Part shown: positions 26,181-35,241 of the stretch, piece by piece
Numbering within the stretch: position 1 is the stretch's first letter
Layout of the letters: every line of letters starts with the position of its first letter
From: Mycolicibacterium tusciae
GTDB taxonomy: Bacteria > Actinomycetota > Actinomycetes > Mycobacteriales > Mycobacteriaceae
Direction: 5' to 3'
Assembly (NCBI RefSeq): GCF_002086795.1
Contig: NZ_MVIM01000004.1
Span: 310,001-374,000 of the forward strand
Length of the DNA: 64,000 nt
Notes under the pieces: model-generated
The model's database searches: none
Told to the model about the DNA's origin: nothing
The model's input: the letters and a program-made list of their open reading frames with translations, nothing else
Translations under genes and position numbers: made by a program

Positions 26181-26759
26181 CCATCTCGCGCAGAGTCTTG
26201 GCCAGCTTGTCCGACCCGGCCCACTCGGTATCCGGCCCGGCATCGGTGAAGCTGTTGAAATTGACCTGCGCCCGCACCAGCTCCCAACCGCCGACCACCG
26301 TGAGCACCGTCCGCTCCAGGTTCTCCGACGGCTGCAATATCTCGCGTACGTCGTAACGTCGTCGCTCACCTGCCACGTCGGCAGCCTAGGCGGCGCGGAC
26401 GACACTCACGGCTGGGTGTCGCCGAGGTTCCGCGACCGACCAAGCAGCGCAAAGGCAGCGTCACCGATGTGAACGGATTTGTGAACGAAACCGTGCGCAA
26501 CACGGGCGAACGCCTCGACACGGCGCGACACGCGAGACGCTGAATCGCGGCCGACCAGCACGTTAGCGACGTGGCTGCAACGGCAAGAACGCAACCGGCT
26601 GGCTCAAAACCCAGAGATTCACGGGTTCGATTCTTGCGGCGGGCGGTCGACCGTTCTGGTTCTCCGGACATCGGAATGAGTCTGAACCTGCTGGTGCTAC
26701 CTGGTCACGCATTACCTGCAGCTCCGCGGTTGAACGTTCCTTATGGGCTCTAGACCCCT
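26181..26759. other. Region upstream of integrase remnant, no clear gene
   Basis: A minus-strand frame at 26134-26376 (MAGERRRYDVREILQPSENLERTVL, VVGGWELVRAQVNFNSF) has coding-like composition and runs into the integrase in a different frame. It may be a fused fragment of another small element gene. The rest, to 26759, gives only short frames on both strands with no recognised family. Confidence 0.35.
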
Positions 26760-26838
26760 TGACCTGCGATTACAGGATCCCTGTAACAGGATTCCTGTAA
26801 CGAATATTCTGTAACGAGGATCGTGTAATCGCAGGTCA
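26760..26838. repeat. 79-bp inverted repeat enclosing 14-bp-spaced CTGTAAC iterons
   Basis: Perfect 15-bp arms (26760-26774 and 26824-26838) enclose three CTGTAAC repeats starting at 26781, 26795 and 26809, exactly 14 bp apart. Within it TTACAGG-ATC-CCTGTAA (26770-26786) is a second palindrome. It lies between the integrase remnant and the right attachment repeat. It could be an excisionase or replication-protein site, or an origin of transfer; nothing in the sequence decides between these. Confidence 0.7.
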
Positions 26839-26862
26839 TGGCTGCTACCCGAGGAGCCACCG

Positions 26863-26892
26863 CCCGGATTGCAACTAGAGCGTGCAATCGGG
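26863..26892. repeat. Inverted repeat CCCGGATTGCA / TGCAATCGGG
   Basis: Ten paired bases with one bulged G, loop of nine, just beyond the 79-bp structure. Could be an integrase arm site or a hairpin terminator without T-run. Confidence 0.35.
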
Positions 26893-26955
26893 CGAGTGCT
26901 TCGATCGCGAAACTCAACCAGTCGATCTTTGAAGCACGCAGAAACCGACCCCCGG

Positions 26956-26984
26956 TGTGCCGAGAGTGTGCCAAGACGCGCAAC
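26956..26984. repeat. 29-bp TGTGCC-paired repeat near right end
   Basis: Two mismatches in 29 bases to 15928-15956 and related to 910-928. It lies 106 bp inside the right attachment repeat and fits an arm-type recombination site. Confidence 0.6.
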
Positions 26985-27089
26985 AACGAGACGTGAATCG
27001 GTGAACGCGGCGACACATCTGGGACGCGTGACCTGGACATCTCGCCATCTACGAGACGCAATGAGACCATGCGGACGCTTTGCGGCAGC

Positions 27090-27133
27090 TTTACACACCA
27101 GCGGTCGGCGGTTCGATACCGTCCGCGCCCACC
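27090..27133. repeat. Right attachment repeat (attR), 44 bp tRNA-Val fragment
   Basis: Exact copy of 815-858: anticodon loop to just past the 3' end of tRNA-Val. The 5' half of the tRNA is absent, so this is a fragment and not a gene. It marks the right border of the element, 43 bp before the nitroreductase gene. Confidence 0.92.
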
Positions 27134-27176
27134 CTTGCCTCGTGCCCCGGGCGCTCGCCGTGTTGGGATCGAAGAC

Positions 27177-27830
27177 ATGACCCAACAAGAAGCCTTGACC
27201 ATGTCGCTCGAAGAGGCGATGCGCACGCAGCGGGCGATCCGTCGGATCAAACCCGACCCGGTCGATGACGCACTGCTGTTGCACATCCTCGAACTGACCA
27301 TGAAGGCGCCGACGGGCTCCAACGCGCAGAACTGGGAGTTCATCGTCGTCAAGGACCGTGACGTGGTCGCGAAACTCGGCCGCCTGAACCGCACGGCCAT
27401 CAAGCTCGGCGGCGCTCTCTACAAGCGCGCGCTCGGCGGCCGGATGGACGACAAGATGCTCCGCAACGAGAAGGCCGTGCGGTGGCAGGCCGAACACTTC
27501 GACGAGATCCCCGTGGTGATCGTGGCGTGTCTCAAAGGTGTCGTCCCGCCGTGGCCGCCGGTCGCGGTGACCAGTGCCTACGGTTCCATCTATCCAGCCG
27601 TGCAGAACCTCCTGCTGGCGGCCCGTGCCGCAGGCCTGGGCGCGGCGCTGATCACCATTCCGCTGTGGAGCAAGTTCTTGGCCCGCCGCGTCCTCGGCCT
27701 GCCGTGGAACGTCACCCCGTGCGCGGTGATCCCGATGGGCTGGCCGATCGGCAAGTACGGCCCCACGACGCGTCGTCCTGTCGGAGAACTGGTTTCGCTC
27801 GACCGGTATGGGAATCGCGCCTTTATGTAA
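27177..27830 (+). CDS. Nitroreductase family protein
   Basis: 217 residues from ATG 27177; the open frame back to 27069 crosses the tRNA fragment and is rejected. RTQRAIRRIKPDPVDD at the start and APTGSNAQNWEFIVVKD are FMN-binding nitroreductase signatures. It should use NAD(P)H and FMN to reduce nitro compounds, quinones or a similar acceptor. First backbone gene after the element and followed closely by DUF2855. Confidence 0.85.
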   Translation: MTQQEALTMSLEEAMRTQRAIRRIKPDPVDDALLLHILELTMKAPTGSNAQNWEFIVVKDRDVVAKLGRLNRTAIKLGGALYKRALGGRMDDKMLRNEKAVRWQAEHFDEIPVVIVACLKGVVPPWPPVAVTSAYGSIYPAVQNLLLAARAAGLGAALITIPLWSKFLARRVLGLPWNVTPCAVIPMGWPIGKYGPTTRRPVGELVSLDRYGNRAFM

Positions 27831-27840
27831 GGCTGGCCGC

Positions 27841-28911
27841 GTGGACCTGGAGCTGAATCGCAAGGACCTGCACGACACCCGCATCGTCAACGGCGACCCG
27901 CCGTCGCCTGCCGACGGCGAGGCGCTGCTTCGGATTGAATCGTTCGGGCTGACCGCCAACAACATCACGTACGCCGTATTCGGTGACGCCATGAACTACT
28001 GGGGCTTCTTCCCGGCGTCCGATCCCGAGTGGGGGAAGCTCAACGTCTGGGGTTACGCCCACGTGGAGAGGTCCCGCAATTCCGGCCTGCCGGAGGGCAT
28101 GCGGGTCTACGGCTACCTGCCGTGCGCCAGCCACCTGGTGGTCGTCCCGTCGCGCGTCAACGAGAAAGGCTTCCTCGACGCCGCACCGCATCGGGCGGAT
28201 CTTCCATCGGCCTACCAGGGTTATCGCAATATCGTGACCGATCCCGTCTACTCGGCCGACCGCGAGACCGAACACATCCTGTTCTTCCCGCTGTTCTTCA
28301 CGTCCTTCCTCATCGACGATTTCCTCGCCGACGAGGACTTCTTCGGCGCCGACACGATCGTCATCTCCAGCGCGTCGTCGAAAACGGCGCTGATCGCGGC
28401 CTACCTGCTCGCCAAGCGCGACGGCATCAAGGTGCTGGGACTGACATCGCGGGGCAACCGGGAGTTCGTTGAGGGGCTGAACATCTACGACTCGGTGTGT
28501 CTGTACGACGCGGTGTCCGAGCTGCCCGGTGAGCGCGCGGTCTATGTCGACATCTCCGGCGACGGTGGGGTGCGCACCGAAGTGCACGCCCACTACGGGG
28601 ATCGGCTGGCCCACAGCTCGACGGTCGGTGCCACCCACTGGACGGAAATGGCATCGGGGGCAGGCGAACTCGCGGGCCCAAGCCCGGTGTTCTTCTTCGC
28701 GCCGGACCGGATCACCAAGCGCGGCAACGACTGGGGGACCGCCGAGCTCGACCGCAGGGTCGCCGAGTCGTGGGCGCCGTTCGCGCAGTGGGCCGCAAGC
28801 TGGCTCCGGGTCGAGCGGATTTCGACCGAGGACGAGATCCAGCGGGCCTACCTCGACCTGCTCGACGGAAAGGTCGACCCGGCGACGGGGATCATCGTCA
28901 CGCTGGGCTAG
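27841..28911 (+). CDS. DUF2855 family protein
   Basis: 356 residues from GTG 27841, ten bases after the nitroreductase stop; ATG 27808 would overlap that gene. It begins MDLELNRKDLHDTRIV and has SFGLTANNITYAVFG, an alcohol-dehydrogenase-like N-terminal pattern, and a Rossmann-like middle (TIVISSASSKTALIAAYLLA). DUF2855 proteins resemble medium-chain reductases without clear zinc ligands. The reaction is unknown. Probably co-transcribed with the nitroreductase. Confidence 0.83.
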   Translation: MDLELNRKDLHDTRIVNGDPPSPADGEALLRIESFGLTANNITYAVFGDAMNYWGFFPASDPEWGKLNVWGYAHVERSRNSGLPEGMRVYGYLPCASHLVVVPSRVNEKGFLDAAPHRADLPSAYQGYRNIVTDPVYSADRETEHILFFPLFFTSFLIDDFLADEDFFGADTIVISSASSKTALIAAYLLAKRDGIKVLGLTSRGNREFVEGLNIYDSVCLYDAVSELPGERAVYVDISGDGGVRTEVHAHYGDRLAHSSTVGATHWTEMASGAGELAGPSPVFFFAPDRITKRGNDWGTAELDRRVAESWAPFAQWAASWLRVERISTEDEIQRAYLDLLDGKVDPATGIIVTLG

Positions 28912-29299
28912 GCGGCGCGAAGAACTCCAACGCGATGCCGTCGGGATCCCGGAAACTCAGCCCTGACCCGTAGCTCTCGTCGACGATGCCGCTGTGCTCG
29001 ACACCCAGGGCGTCGAGCCGTTGCACCCACTGTTCCAGCGCGCCGCGGTCCGCACATCCGAAGCCGACGTGGTCCAGCCCGGCGCGGAACTCGGTGAATC
29101 GTTCGTCGGGTGCTTGCTGATCGTGCTGATGGATGCCGAACAAGGTGCCGTTCTCGAACGCCCACACCAGGTGGTGAAAACCCGCATCGGTGTGCTCGTC
29201 AAGGACGGGTTCGGCCTCGAGCAAGGCCCGGTACCACGGGCCGCTGACTTCGAGGTCACGCACCGTCAGCGCGACATGGTTAAGGGCCGGGAACGTCAT
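28898..29299 (-). CDS. VOC (glyoxalase/dioxygenase fold) protein
   Basis: 133 residues from ATG 29299, chosen for its GAGGAG ribosome site. NHVALTVRDLEVSGPWYRALL opens the first beta-alpha-beta-beta-beta unit with a metal His (NHVAL). LDHVGFGC opens the second with another His, and ALEFFA gives the Glu ligand near the end. The substrate is unknown. Its end overlaps the end of the DUF2855 gene (convergent). Confidence 0.85.
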   Translation of the reverse strand: MTFPALNHVALTVRDLEVSGPWYRALLEAEPVLDEHTDAGFHHLVWAFENGTLFGIHQHDQQAPDERFTEFRAGLDHVGFGCADRGALEQWVQRLDALGVEHSGIVDESYGSGLSFRDPDGIALEFFAPPSPA

Positions 29300-29386
29300 C
29301 GTGGACTCCTCGCTGTTGTGTCTGTTGTGATCATGGACCTCCGGCCAGCCGATTGTGCGCGAACCACCCTGTGAGACGCTGCGGGA

Positions 29387-30361
29387 GTGTTTGCGCCACA
29401 TGGCCGCGGCCGCGCCGCAGGGATCGCGGCGGGGTGGCTGGCCGACCTGCTGTTCGGCGACCCCCGACGGGGTCATCCGGTGGCGTTGTTCGGCCGCGGC
29501 GCAGCGGCTTTCGAGCGGCTGAGCTATGCCGATACCCGCCCCGCCGGTGCCGTCCACACCGCCGCTCTGCTCGGGGCCCTCGGCGCGGCAGGCGTAGCGA
29601 TCGAGCGCGTGGCAGGGCGTGTGGGAGCGCCGGCGACTTTCGTGTCACTGGCCGCGGCGACTTTCGTGGCACTGGGCGGGACGTCACTCACGCGGGCCGG
29701 CAATCAGATGGCCGCCCACCTGGCCGCAGGTGACGTCGACGCCGCTCGGGCGCTCCTGCCGTCGCTGTGCGGACGCGATCCGTCAGTCCTCGACGCCGAC
29801 GGCCTTGCCCGCGCGGCGCTGGAATCGGTCGCGGAGAACACCTCCGACGCACAGGTGGCCCCGATCCTGTGGGGGGCCATCGGCGGGGTTCCCGCCATTC
29901 TGGTCTACCGCGGCGCCAACACGCTGGACGCGATGATCGGTCACCGCACACCGCGCTACAACCGATTCGGTTGGGCCGCAGCCCGTTTCGACGACGCCGC
30001 CAACTTCATCGCCGCCCGCGCCACGGCCGTCATGGTCATGGTGTGCGCGCCCGTGGTCGGCGGGTCACCGCTCGGAGCGTGGCGGGCGTGGCGCAGCGAC
30101 GCGGCACGTCATCCCAGTCCCAACGCGGGTGTCGTGGAAGCCGCCTTCGCCGGTGCGCTTGGTGTGCGGCTGGGCGGTCCGACCCAGTACGCCCACGAAC
30201 TCGAGATCCGGCCGACACTCGGCGACGGCCCGCCACCGCGGATCGCCGACCTCAGCCGCGCCGTTCGGTTGTCGCGCGCGGTTCAGATCGCGACCGCACT
30301 CCTCGCGGTGCTTCTCAGCGGCGTCGGCCGTAGCGGTCGGCGAGCTTCGCCTCCGTCGTGA
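29387..30361 (+). CDS. cobD: Adenosylcobinamide-phosphate synthase CobD (CbiB)
   Basis: 324 residues of a polytopic membrane protein that joins aminopropanol phosphate to adenosylcobyric acid late in cobalamin synthesis. Family marks: WLADLLFGDPRRGHPVALFGR near the N-terminus, SVAENTSDAQVAPILWGAIGGVPAILVYRGANTLDAMIGHR in the middle, and the NAGVVEAAFAGALGVRLGG segment. GTG start at 29387. Its 3' end overlaps the convergent SURF1 gene by 47 bp. Confidence 0.93.
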   Translation: MFAPHGRGRAAGIAAGWLADLLFGDPRRGHPVALFGRGAAAFERLSYADTRPAGAVHTAALLGALGAAGVAIERVAGRVGAPATFVSLAAATFVALGGTSLTRAGNQMAAHLAAGDVDAARALLPSLCGRDPSVLDADGLARAALESVAENTSDAQVAPILWGAIGGVPAILVYRGANTLDAMIGHRTPRYNRFGWAAARFDDAANFIAARATAVMVMVCAPVVGGSPLGAWRAWRSDAARHPSPNAGVVEAAFAGALGVRLGGPTQYAHELEIRPTLGDGPPPRIADLSRAVRLSRAVQIATALLAVLLSGVGRSGRRASPPS

Positions 30362-31142
30362 CCGGTGCGTCCGGCGTGGCGTCCGCGGCTTCCTTGGCCG
30401 CCTTGTCCCGCCGACGCTGCAGGATCTCGGCGCGCGCGAAGTAGCCGAGGCCGATCGGCGCGATGATCCCGAACGCAATCCATTGGATGCCGTACGACAG
30501 GAACGGACCGGCGTCGAGGTTGGGCAACCCGAGCACGCCCAGCCCGCCGGGCTGGTCCTCGACCAGCTGCAGGTACGACCCCGCCAGCGGCACGCCGGTG
30601 AGCGTGGAGATCTGCCCGACATTGATCGAATACACCTGCAGTGCGCCGTCCTGGCGGAACGGCTCCCTGTCCCGCACGAGCCCTTCGGAGTCCCGCAACC
30701 GGGCGGTGACGGTCACCGTCCCCGCCGGCGGCGCGGGAATCGGCGGGACCTTGGACCCGCCCTCCGGGCGAACGTAACCGCGGTTGACGAGCACGGTCGG
30801 ACCGCCGTCGACCGCGAAGGGCACCAGCACCTCGAAGGCGGGCTCGCCCTCGATCGACCGCAACCGCGCCAGCACCTGGGCGTCGGGCAGATACTTTCCG
30901 GTCGCGGTTACCCGGCGCCACTGGTCGTCGGGTGCCGACGAATCCTGTTGCGGTAAAAGCGTTGTCACCGGCACCGGATCGGCGGTCACGGAGTGTGAGA
31001 TCTGGTTGTTCTCCCGCGACGTCTTGGAGTTCTTGCCGAGCTGCCACGGCGCCAACACGGTGAAACACAGGTACGCGAACGCGACCACCACCACCGCCAG
31101 CGCCAGCCAGGACGGCTTGAACAAGAAGGACCAGCGCTTCAT
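30315..31142 (-). CDS. SURF1 family cytochrome oxidase assembly protein
   Basis: 275 residues from ATG 31142, one base into the upstream ptpA stop (TGATG), so coupled. First TM at residues ~10-30 (SWLALAVVVVAFAYLCFTVL), then WQLGKN, a periplasmic domain with VLVNRGYVRPEGG, and a second TM near 235-255 (IQWIAFGIIAPIGLGYFAR). This is the SURF1 layout, a membrane factor for heme insertion into cytochrome c oxidase. The C-terminus is a charged tail. Confidence 0.9.
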   Translation of the reverse strand: MKRWSFLFKPSWLALAVVVVAFAYLCFTVLAPWQLGKNSKTSRENNQISHSVTADPVPVTTLLPQQDSSAPDDQWRRVTATGKYLPDAQVLARLRSIEGEPAFEVLVPFAVDGGPTVLVNRGYVRPEGGSKVPPIPAPPAGTVTVTARLRDSEGLVRDREPFRQDGALQVYSINVGQISTLTGVPLAGSYLQLVEDQPGGLGVLGLPNLDAGPFLSYGIQWIAFGIIAPIGLGYFARAEILQRRRDKAAKEAADATPDAPVTTEAKLADRYGRRR

Positions 31143-31648
31143 CAGCTCGCGATTCCACGGGCGGAAAGCTGCTCGTCCACCCACTGATGCAGGCCGGGCA
31201 GAGACGCGTCGATCACGGAGAAGACGTCTTCGAAATCGTCGTGATCGCCGTAATAGGGATCCTCGACGTCCAGCGCATGCGCCCCCGACCTCGGATCGAA
31301 CGAGCGCAGCATCCGGACTCTGTCCGCATCGACGCCCAGATCCGTCAGTATCCGCAGATGGTTGCGTCCCAGCGCGATGACGAGGTCGGCGGACAGATGG
31401 TCGTCGTCGACCTGCGCAGCGCGGTGCGTCGAGGGGTATCCGTGCGCGCGAAGCACGTGACTGGCCCGGCGGTCCGCGGGCTCGCCCGCGTGCCAGCCGC
31501 CGGTACCCGCACTCGTCACCCGCACCGCGCCCGCCAGACCACGCTCGCTGAGCTGGTGGGCGAACATCTTCTCCGCCATCGGCGAGCGACAGATGTTGCC
31601 CGAGCAGATGAAGGTGACGTGCAGCGGCGCGTCGGCTGACTCAGACAC
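31142..31648 (-). CDS. ptpA: Low-molecular-weight protein tyrosine phosphatase PtpA
   Basis: 168 residues. The P-loop CX5R is CSGNICR at residues 15-21, near the N-terminus as usual, followed by SPMAE. The general acid lies in the DPYYG loop. In pathogens this enzyme is secreted and acts on host proteins; in other mycobacteria its role is less clear. It overlaps the HAD gene upstream by eight bases and the SURF1 gene downstream by one. Confidence 0.92.
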   Translation of the reverse strand: MSESADAPLHVTFICSGNICRSPMAEKMFAHQLSERGLAGAVRVTSAGTGGWHAGEPADRRASHVLRAHGYPSTHRAAQVDDDHLSADLVIALGRNHLRILTDLGVDADRVRMLRSFDPRSGAHALDVEDPYYGDHDDFEDVFSVIDASLPGLHQWVDEQLSARGIAS

Positions 31649-32294
31649 CGAGCACCGTCCGGAGCTCGTCCACGGTCGTGACCCGTGCGTGGGGGACGAC
31701 GGCGTCGGGGCCCTCGAAGTCCGAGCGACCGTATCCCCAGGCGACCACCACGGTGTCGATGCCGTGCTCGGCGGCGCCCTCGACGTCGTGCGACCGGTCG
31801 CCGACCATCAGCACGCGGTCCGGCAGCGGCTCGAGCTGGGCCAACGCGCGTTTGACGACCTCGGACTTGGTGGCGCGCAAACCGTCGACGCTGGCGCCCG
31901 CGATGACCTCGAAATGCCCGTCGAGCTCGAAGTGGGTGAGGATCCGGACCGCCGTCGGCTCGGCTTTGGACGTCGCCACCGCCAGCCGGACTCCCGCGGT
32001 CCGCAGGTCGGCGAGCAGTGCGGGGATCCCGTCGAACGGGCGGTTCATCGCCCAACCCCGGTCCAGGTAGTCCTCCCGGTAGGCGGCGATCGCAGCGTCG
32101 GCCTGCTCGCCGAGGCCCATGTCGCGCAGCGTGTGATGCATCGGCGGGCCGACGATCATGGGGGCCAGGTCGCCTTCGGGGGCGACGGCGCCCACGGCGT
32201 CCAGCGCATGACGGAAGCTCGCCACGATGCCCTGAGCCGAGTCGGTCAGGGTGCCGTCGAGGTCGAAGATCACCAACTGCGGGGACGCTGTCAC
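31641..32294 (-). CDS. HAD-family phosphatase/kinase-like protein (PtkA position)
   Basis: 217 residues of a HAD hydrolase: DLDGT at residues 11-15 (Asp11, Asp13), the Thr/Ser motif VATSK, and the acidic motif VMVGDRSHDVEG. By synteny with ptpA it corresponds to M. tuberculosis PtkA (Rv2232), a HAD-fold protein reported to phosphorylate PtpA. It lacks the N-terminal extension I remember for that protein. A phosphoglycolate-phosphatase-like activity is the default alternative. Confidence 0.82.
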   Translation of the reverse strand: MTASPQLVIFDLDGTLTDSAQGIVASFRHALDAVGAVAPEGDLAPMIVGPPMHHTLRDMGLGEQADAAIAAYREDYLDRGWAMNRPFDGIPALLADLRTAGVRLAVATSKAEPTAVRILTHFELDGHFEVIAGASVDGLRATKSEVVKRALAQLEPLPDRVLMVGDRSHDVEGAAEHGIDTVVVAWGYGRSDFEGPDAVVPHARVTTVDELRTVLGV

Positions 32295-32331
32295 AAACTC
32301 ATTGTCCCCGACGGCCCACTAGTGTCGTGAT

Positions 32332-33354
32332 GTGGCAAGCCAATCCCGCCCGGGAGCGCGCTATCACGGCGACCAGGCCGCAGGTCCGGGCATGCTGGAC
32401 TTCGCCGTCAACGTCCGCGCTGACGTGCCGCCGTCGTGGCTGGTCGATCGGCTCACGGCGCGGATGGCCGACCTGGGCAGGTATCCCAGCGCCGCCGACG
32501 AGCAGCGTGCCCGCGCCGCCGTCGCCGCCAGGCACGGCCGCGAGACCGCCGAGGTCGCCCTGCTGGCCGGGGGCGCCGAAGGGTTCGCGCTGTTGCCCGC
32601 CCTGCAGCCACAGTCCGCGGCGCTGATCGCGCCGTCGTTCACCGAGCCCGAGGCCGTCCTCGCCGCGGCCGGTGTGCCATTCCAGCACGTCGTTCTCGGG
32701 CCGCCCTACGAGCTGGCCGAGGCGGCCGTGCCCGACGATGCCGACCTCGTCATCGTCGGAAATCCGACCAACCCGACGTCGGTGCTGCACTCGCGGGAGC
32801 AGATCGCCGCGCTGCGCAGACCGGGCCGGATCGTGGTCGTCGACGAGGCGTTTGCGGACTCGGTGCCCGGTGAGGCGGAGTCATCGGCGGCCGTACCGCT
32901 CCCGGATGTGGTGGTGCTGCGCAGCCTCACGAAGACATGGGCGCTGGCCGGCCTACGGGTGGGCTATGCGCTGGGACCCGCCGACCTGCTCGATCGGATG
33001 ACCGCGCGACGTCCGCACTGGCCGCTGGGCACGCTGCAGCTCGAGGCGATCGCCGCCTGCAGCGCACCGCACGCCGTGGCCGAGGCCGAACGCGGCGCAC
33101 AACGCCTGCGCCGCCTGCGCGCGGAGATGGTCGACGGGCTGACTAGCATCGGCGTAGATGTCGTCGACGGATGTGCTCCCTTTGTCCTCTTCGCCGTCGA
33201 GGACGCCGAACTGATGCGAAAACACCTCGACGGCAAGGGCATTGCGGTGCGCCGGTGCGACACCTTCGTCGGACTGGACGGCCAGTTCCTGCGTGCGGCG
33301 GTGCGGCCCGAGTGGCCGGTGCTGGTCGAGGCGATGGCCGAGGTGATCCGGTGA
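32332..33354 (+). CDS. cobC: Class I/II aminotransferase CobC (threonine-phosphate decarboxylase-like)
   Basis: 340 residues, PLP-dependent. [17 protein letters not shown] and [15 protein letters not shown] (Lys for PLP) are the standard fold-type I marks. In the cobalamin route this family decarboxylates threonine phosphate to the aminopropanol phosphate used by CobD, whose gene is 2 kb away. GTG start. Its stop overlaps the GTG of the NIF3 gene. Confidence 0.86.
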   Translation: MASQSRPGARYHGDQAAGPGMLDFAVNVRADVPPSWLVDRLTARMADLGRYPSAADEQRARAAVAARHGRETAEVALLAGGAEGFALLPALQPQSAALIAPSFTEPEAVLAAAGVPFQHVVLGPPYELAEAAVPDDADLVIVGNPTNPTSVLHSREQIAALRRPGRIVVVDEAFADSVPGEAESSAAVPLPDVVVLRSLTKTWALAGLRVGYALGPADLLDRMTARRPHWPLGTLQLEAIAACSAPHAVAEAERGAQRLRRLRAEMVDGLTSIGVDVVDGCAPFVLFAVEDAELMRKHLDGKGIAVRRCDTFVGLDGQFLRAAVRPEWPVLVEAMAEVIR

Positions 33355-34514
33355 GCGCCAGGAGCCGCTCGGCCGGACCACGGCTGGCCGACATCATCGA
33401 CGTTCTCGAGACGGCCTACCCGCCGAACCTGGCGCAGGACTGGGATTCGGTGGGCCTGGTCTGCGGCGACCCGTCGGAGACCGTCGAGACGGTCACGGTC
33501 GCCGTGGACGCCACCGCCGCCGTCGTCGCCGAGGTGCCCGACCGGGGACTGCTGCTCGCGCATCATCCGCTGCTGTTGCGCGGGGTCGACACCGTCGCCG
33601 CCGACACCGCCAAAGGTGCGCTGCTGCACCAGATGATCCGCACCGGCCGGGCCCTGTTCACCGCGCACACCAACGCCGACGCGGCATCGCCTGGAGTATC
33701 GGACGCCCTGGCCGTCGCATTGGGCCTGACCGTCGAAGAAGTCTTGGCGCCCATCCCGGCCGGGACGGGCCTGGACAAGTGGGTGGTCTTCGTCCCCACC
33801 GAAGGCCCCGAAAACGCCGACGCGGTAAGGGAAGCGATGTTCGCCGCGGGCGCCGGACACATCGGCGACTACTCGCACTGCAGCTGGACCGCGACGGGTA
33901 TCGGCCAATTCCTACCGCACGACGGTGCTACGCCGGCGATCGGCGCCGTCGGGACGGTTGAGCGGGTGCCCGAGGAGCGGGTGGAGATGATCGCCCCGTC
34001 GCGGATTCGCGGCCGCGTGCTGGCGGCGTTGCGCACGGCGCACCCCTACGAGGAGCCCGCGTTCGACGTCTTCGAGCTGGCGCCCCTGCCGGGCGACGTC
34101 GGGTTGGGCCGCGTGGGCGCGCTGGCGCGCCCGGAGCCGTTGTCGGCCTTCGTGTCACGGGTGCACGACGCGCTGCCGGGCACGTCGTGGGGGATTCGCG
34201 CCTCCGGCGATCCCGAGGCCACGGTATCGCGGGTGGCGGTCTGCGGCGGTGCAGGCGACTCCCTGCTCGACACCGTCGCGCGCGCCGAAGTGCAGGCCTT
34301 TGTGACCGCAGACCTTCGGCACCATCCCGCCGACGAGCACCGGCGGGCATCAGAGGTGGCGCTCATCGACGTCGCGCACTGGGCGAGCGAATATCCGTGG
34401 TGCACACAGGCCGCCGACCTGTTGCGAGGTCATTTCGGCGAAGCGTTACCCGTGCGGGTGTCAGCGGTTCGTACTGACCCTTGGAACGTGGAGAGAACGA
34501 GGCATGAAAGCTGA
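33351..34514 (+). CDS. NIF3/YqfO family metal-binding protein
   Basis: 387 residues from GTG 33351 (GTGA overlap with cobC). [26 protein letters not shown] (metal His pair), HTNADAA, and near the end [13 protein letters not shown] are NIF3 di-metal marks. The central ~100-residue insertion ([21 protein letters not shown]) is the ferredoxin-like domain of the long YqfO type. The biochemical role is still unsettled; GTP cyclohydrolase 1 type 2 is a common annotation. Confidence 0.9.
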   Translation: MSARSRSAGPRLADIIDVLETAYPPNLAQDWDSVGLVCGDPSETVETVTVAVDATAAVVAEVPDRGLLLAHHPLLLRGVDTVAADTAKGALLHQMIRTGRALFTAHTNADAASPGVSDALAVALGLTVEEVLAPIPAGTGLDKWVVFVPTEGPENADAVREAMFAAGAGHIGDYSHCSWTATGIGQFLPHDGATPAIGAVGTVERVPEERVEMIAPSRIRGRVLAALRTAHPYEEPAFDVFELAPLPGDVGLGRVGALARPEPLSAFVSRVHDALPGTSWGIRASGDPEATVSRVAVCGGAGDSLLDTVARAEVQAFVTADLRHHPADEHRRASEVALIDVAHWASEYPWCTQAADLLRGHFGEALPVRVSAVRTDPWNVERTRHES

Positions 34515-35241
34515 AGTGATTCACCAACGTTCGCTGCTCGAACTGGCCGAGCTGGATGCCGAACGAGGCCGTATCGAACATCGTGCGGGCCACCTCGCCG
34601 AGTCGCAGCGGCTCGAAACCATCCAGGCGACGCACCGCGAAGCCAACGACCGGCTGGCCGTGCTGCAGATCGCGCTCGACGACCTCAACGAGCAGGTGAG
34701 CAAGTTCGAGGCCGAGATCGACTCGGTCCGCCAGCGAGAGGATCGCGACCGCAAGCTGCTGGACTCGGGGGCCACAGATGCCAAGCAGCTCACCGAGTTA
34801 CAGCACGAACTGGAGACACTCGAGCGCAGGCAGGCGTCGCTGGAGGACTCGCTGCTGGAGATCATGGAGCGCCGCGAGGAGCTGCAGGGCGAGCAGGCCG
34901 CCGAGTTGACGAAGATCGACGAGCTGCAGAAGGACCTCGGGGAGGCGCAGCGGGCGTGCGACGAGGCGCGTAGCGAACTCGACCGCCAACGCGACCAATC
35001 ACTTTCGCGGCGCGACGAACTCGTCGCCGGCCTGGACCCCGACCTGGTGGCGCTGTACGAACGTCAGCGCACTCGCGGCGGCGCGGGAGCCGGGCTGCTT
35101 CAGGGTGGCCGGTGCGGTGCATGCCGCATCGAGATCGACCGTGGCGAACTGGCCAGGATCTCCGCCGCCGCGGAGGACGAAGTGCTGCGGTGCCCCGAGT
35201 GTGGAGCGATTCTGTTGCGGGTCAAGGGGACCGGCGCGTGA
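34504..35241 (+). CDS. Coiled-coil C4-type zinc ribbon protein
   Basis: 245 residues. Most of it (about 10-180) is a long heptad-rich coiled coil ([32 protein letters not shown]). The C-terminal zinc ribbon has CGAC near residue 202 and CPEC near 227. It overlaps NIF3 by 11 bp and the RNase HI gene by 4, the order conserved in mycobacteria. Likely a nucleic-acid-associated factor, function unknown. Confidence 0.88.
   Translation: MKAEVIHQRSLLELAELDAERGRIEHRAGHLAESQRLETIQATHREANDRLAVLQIALDDLNEQVSKFEAEIDSVRQREDRDRKLLDSGATDAKQLTELQHELETLERRQASLEDSLLEIMERREELQGEQAAELTKIDELQKDLGEAQRACDEARSELDRQRDQSLSRRDELVAGLDPDLVALYERQRTRGGAGAGLLQGGRCGACRIEIDRGELARISAAAEDEVLRCPECGAILLRVKGTGA

Noticed and set aside
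26606..26650. tRNA-like stretch with GGGTTCGATTC
   Set aside because: The bases around the loop do not pair as a T-stem and no other arms can be drawn.
27080..27268. Peptide YTPAVGGSIPSAPT seen at both 799 and 27080
   Set aside because: It is the translation of the tRNA-Val 3' part in both places, not a repeated protein.
26712..27992. 426-residue minus-strand frame across the right attachment site
   Set aside because: It crosses the tRNA fragment and is antisense to the nitroreductase; no family features.
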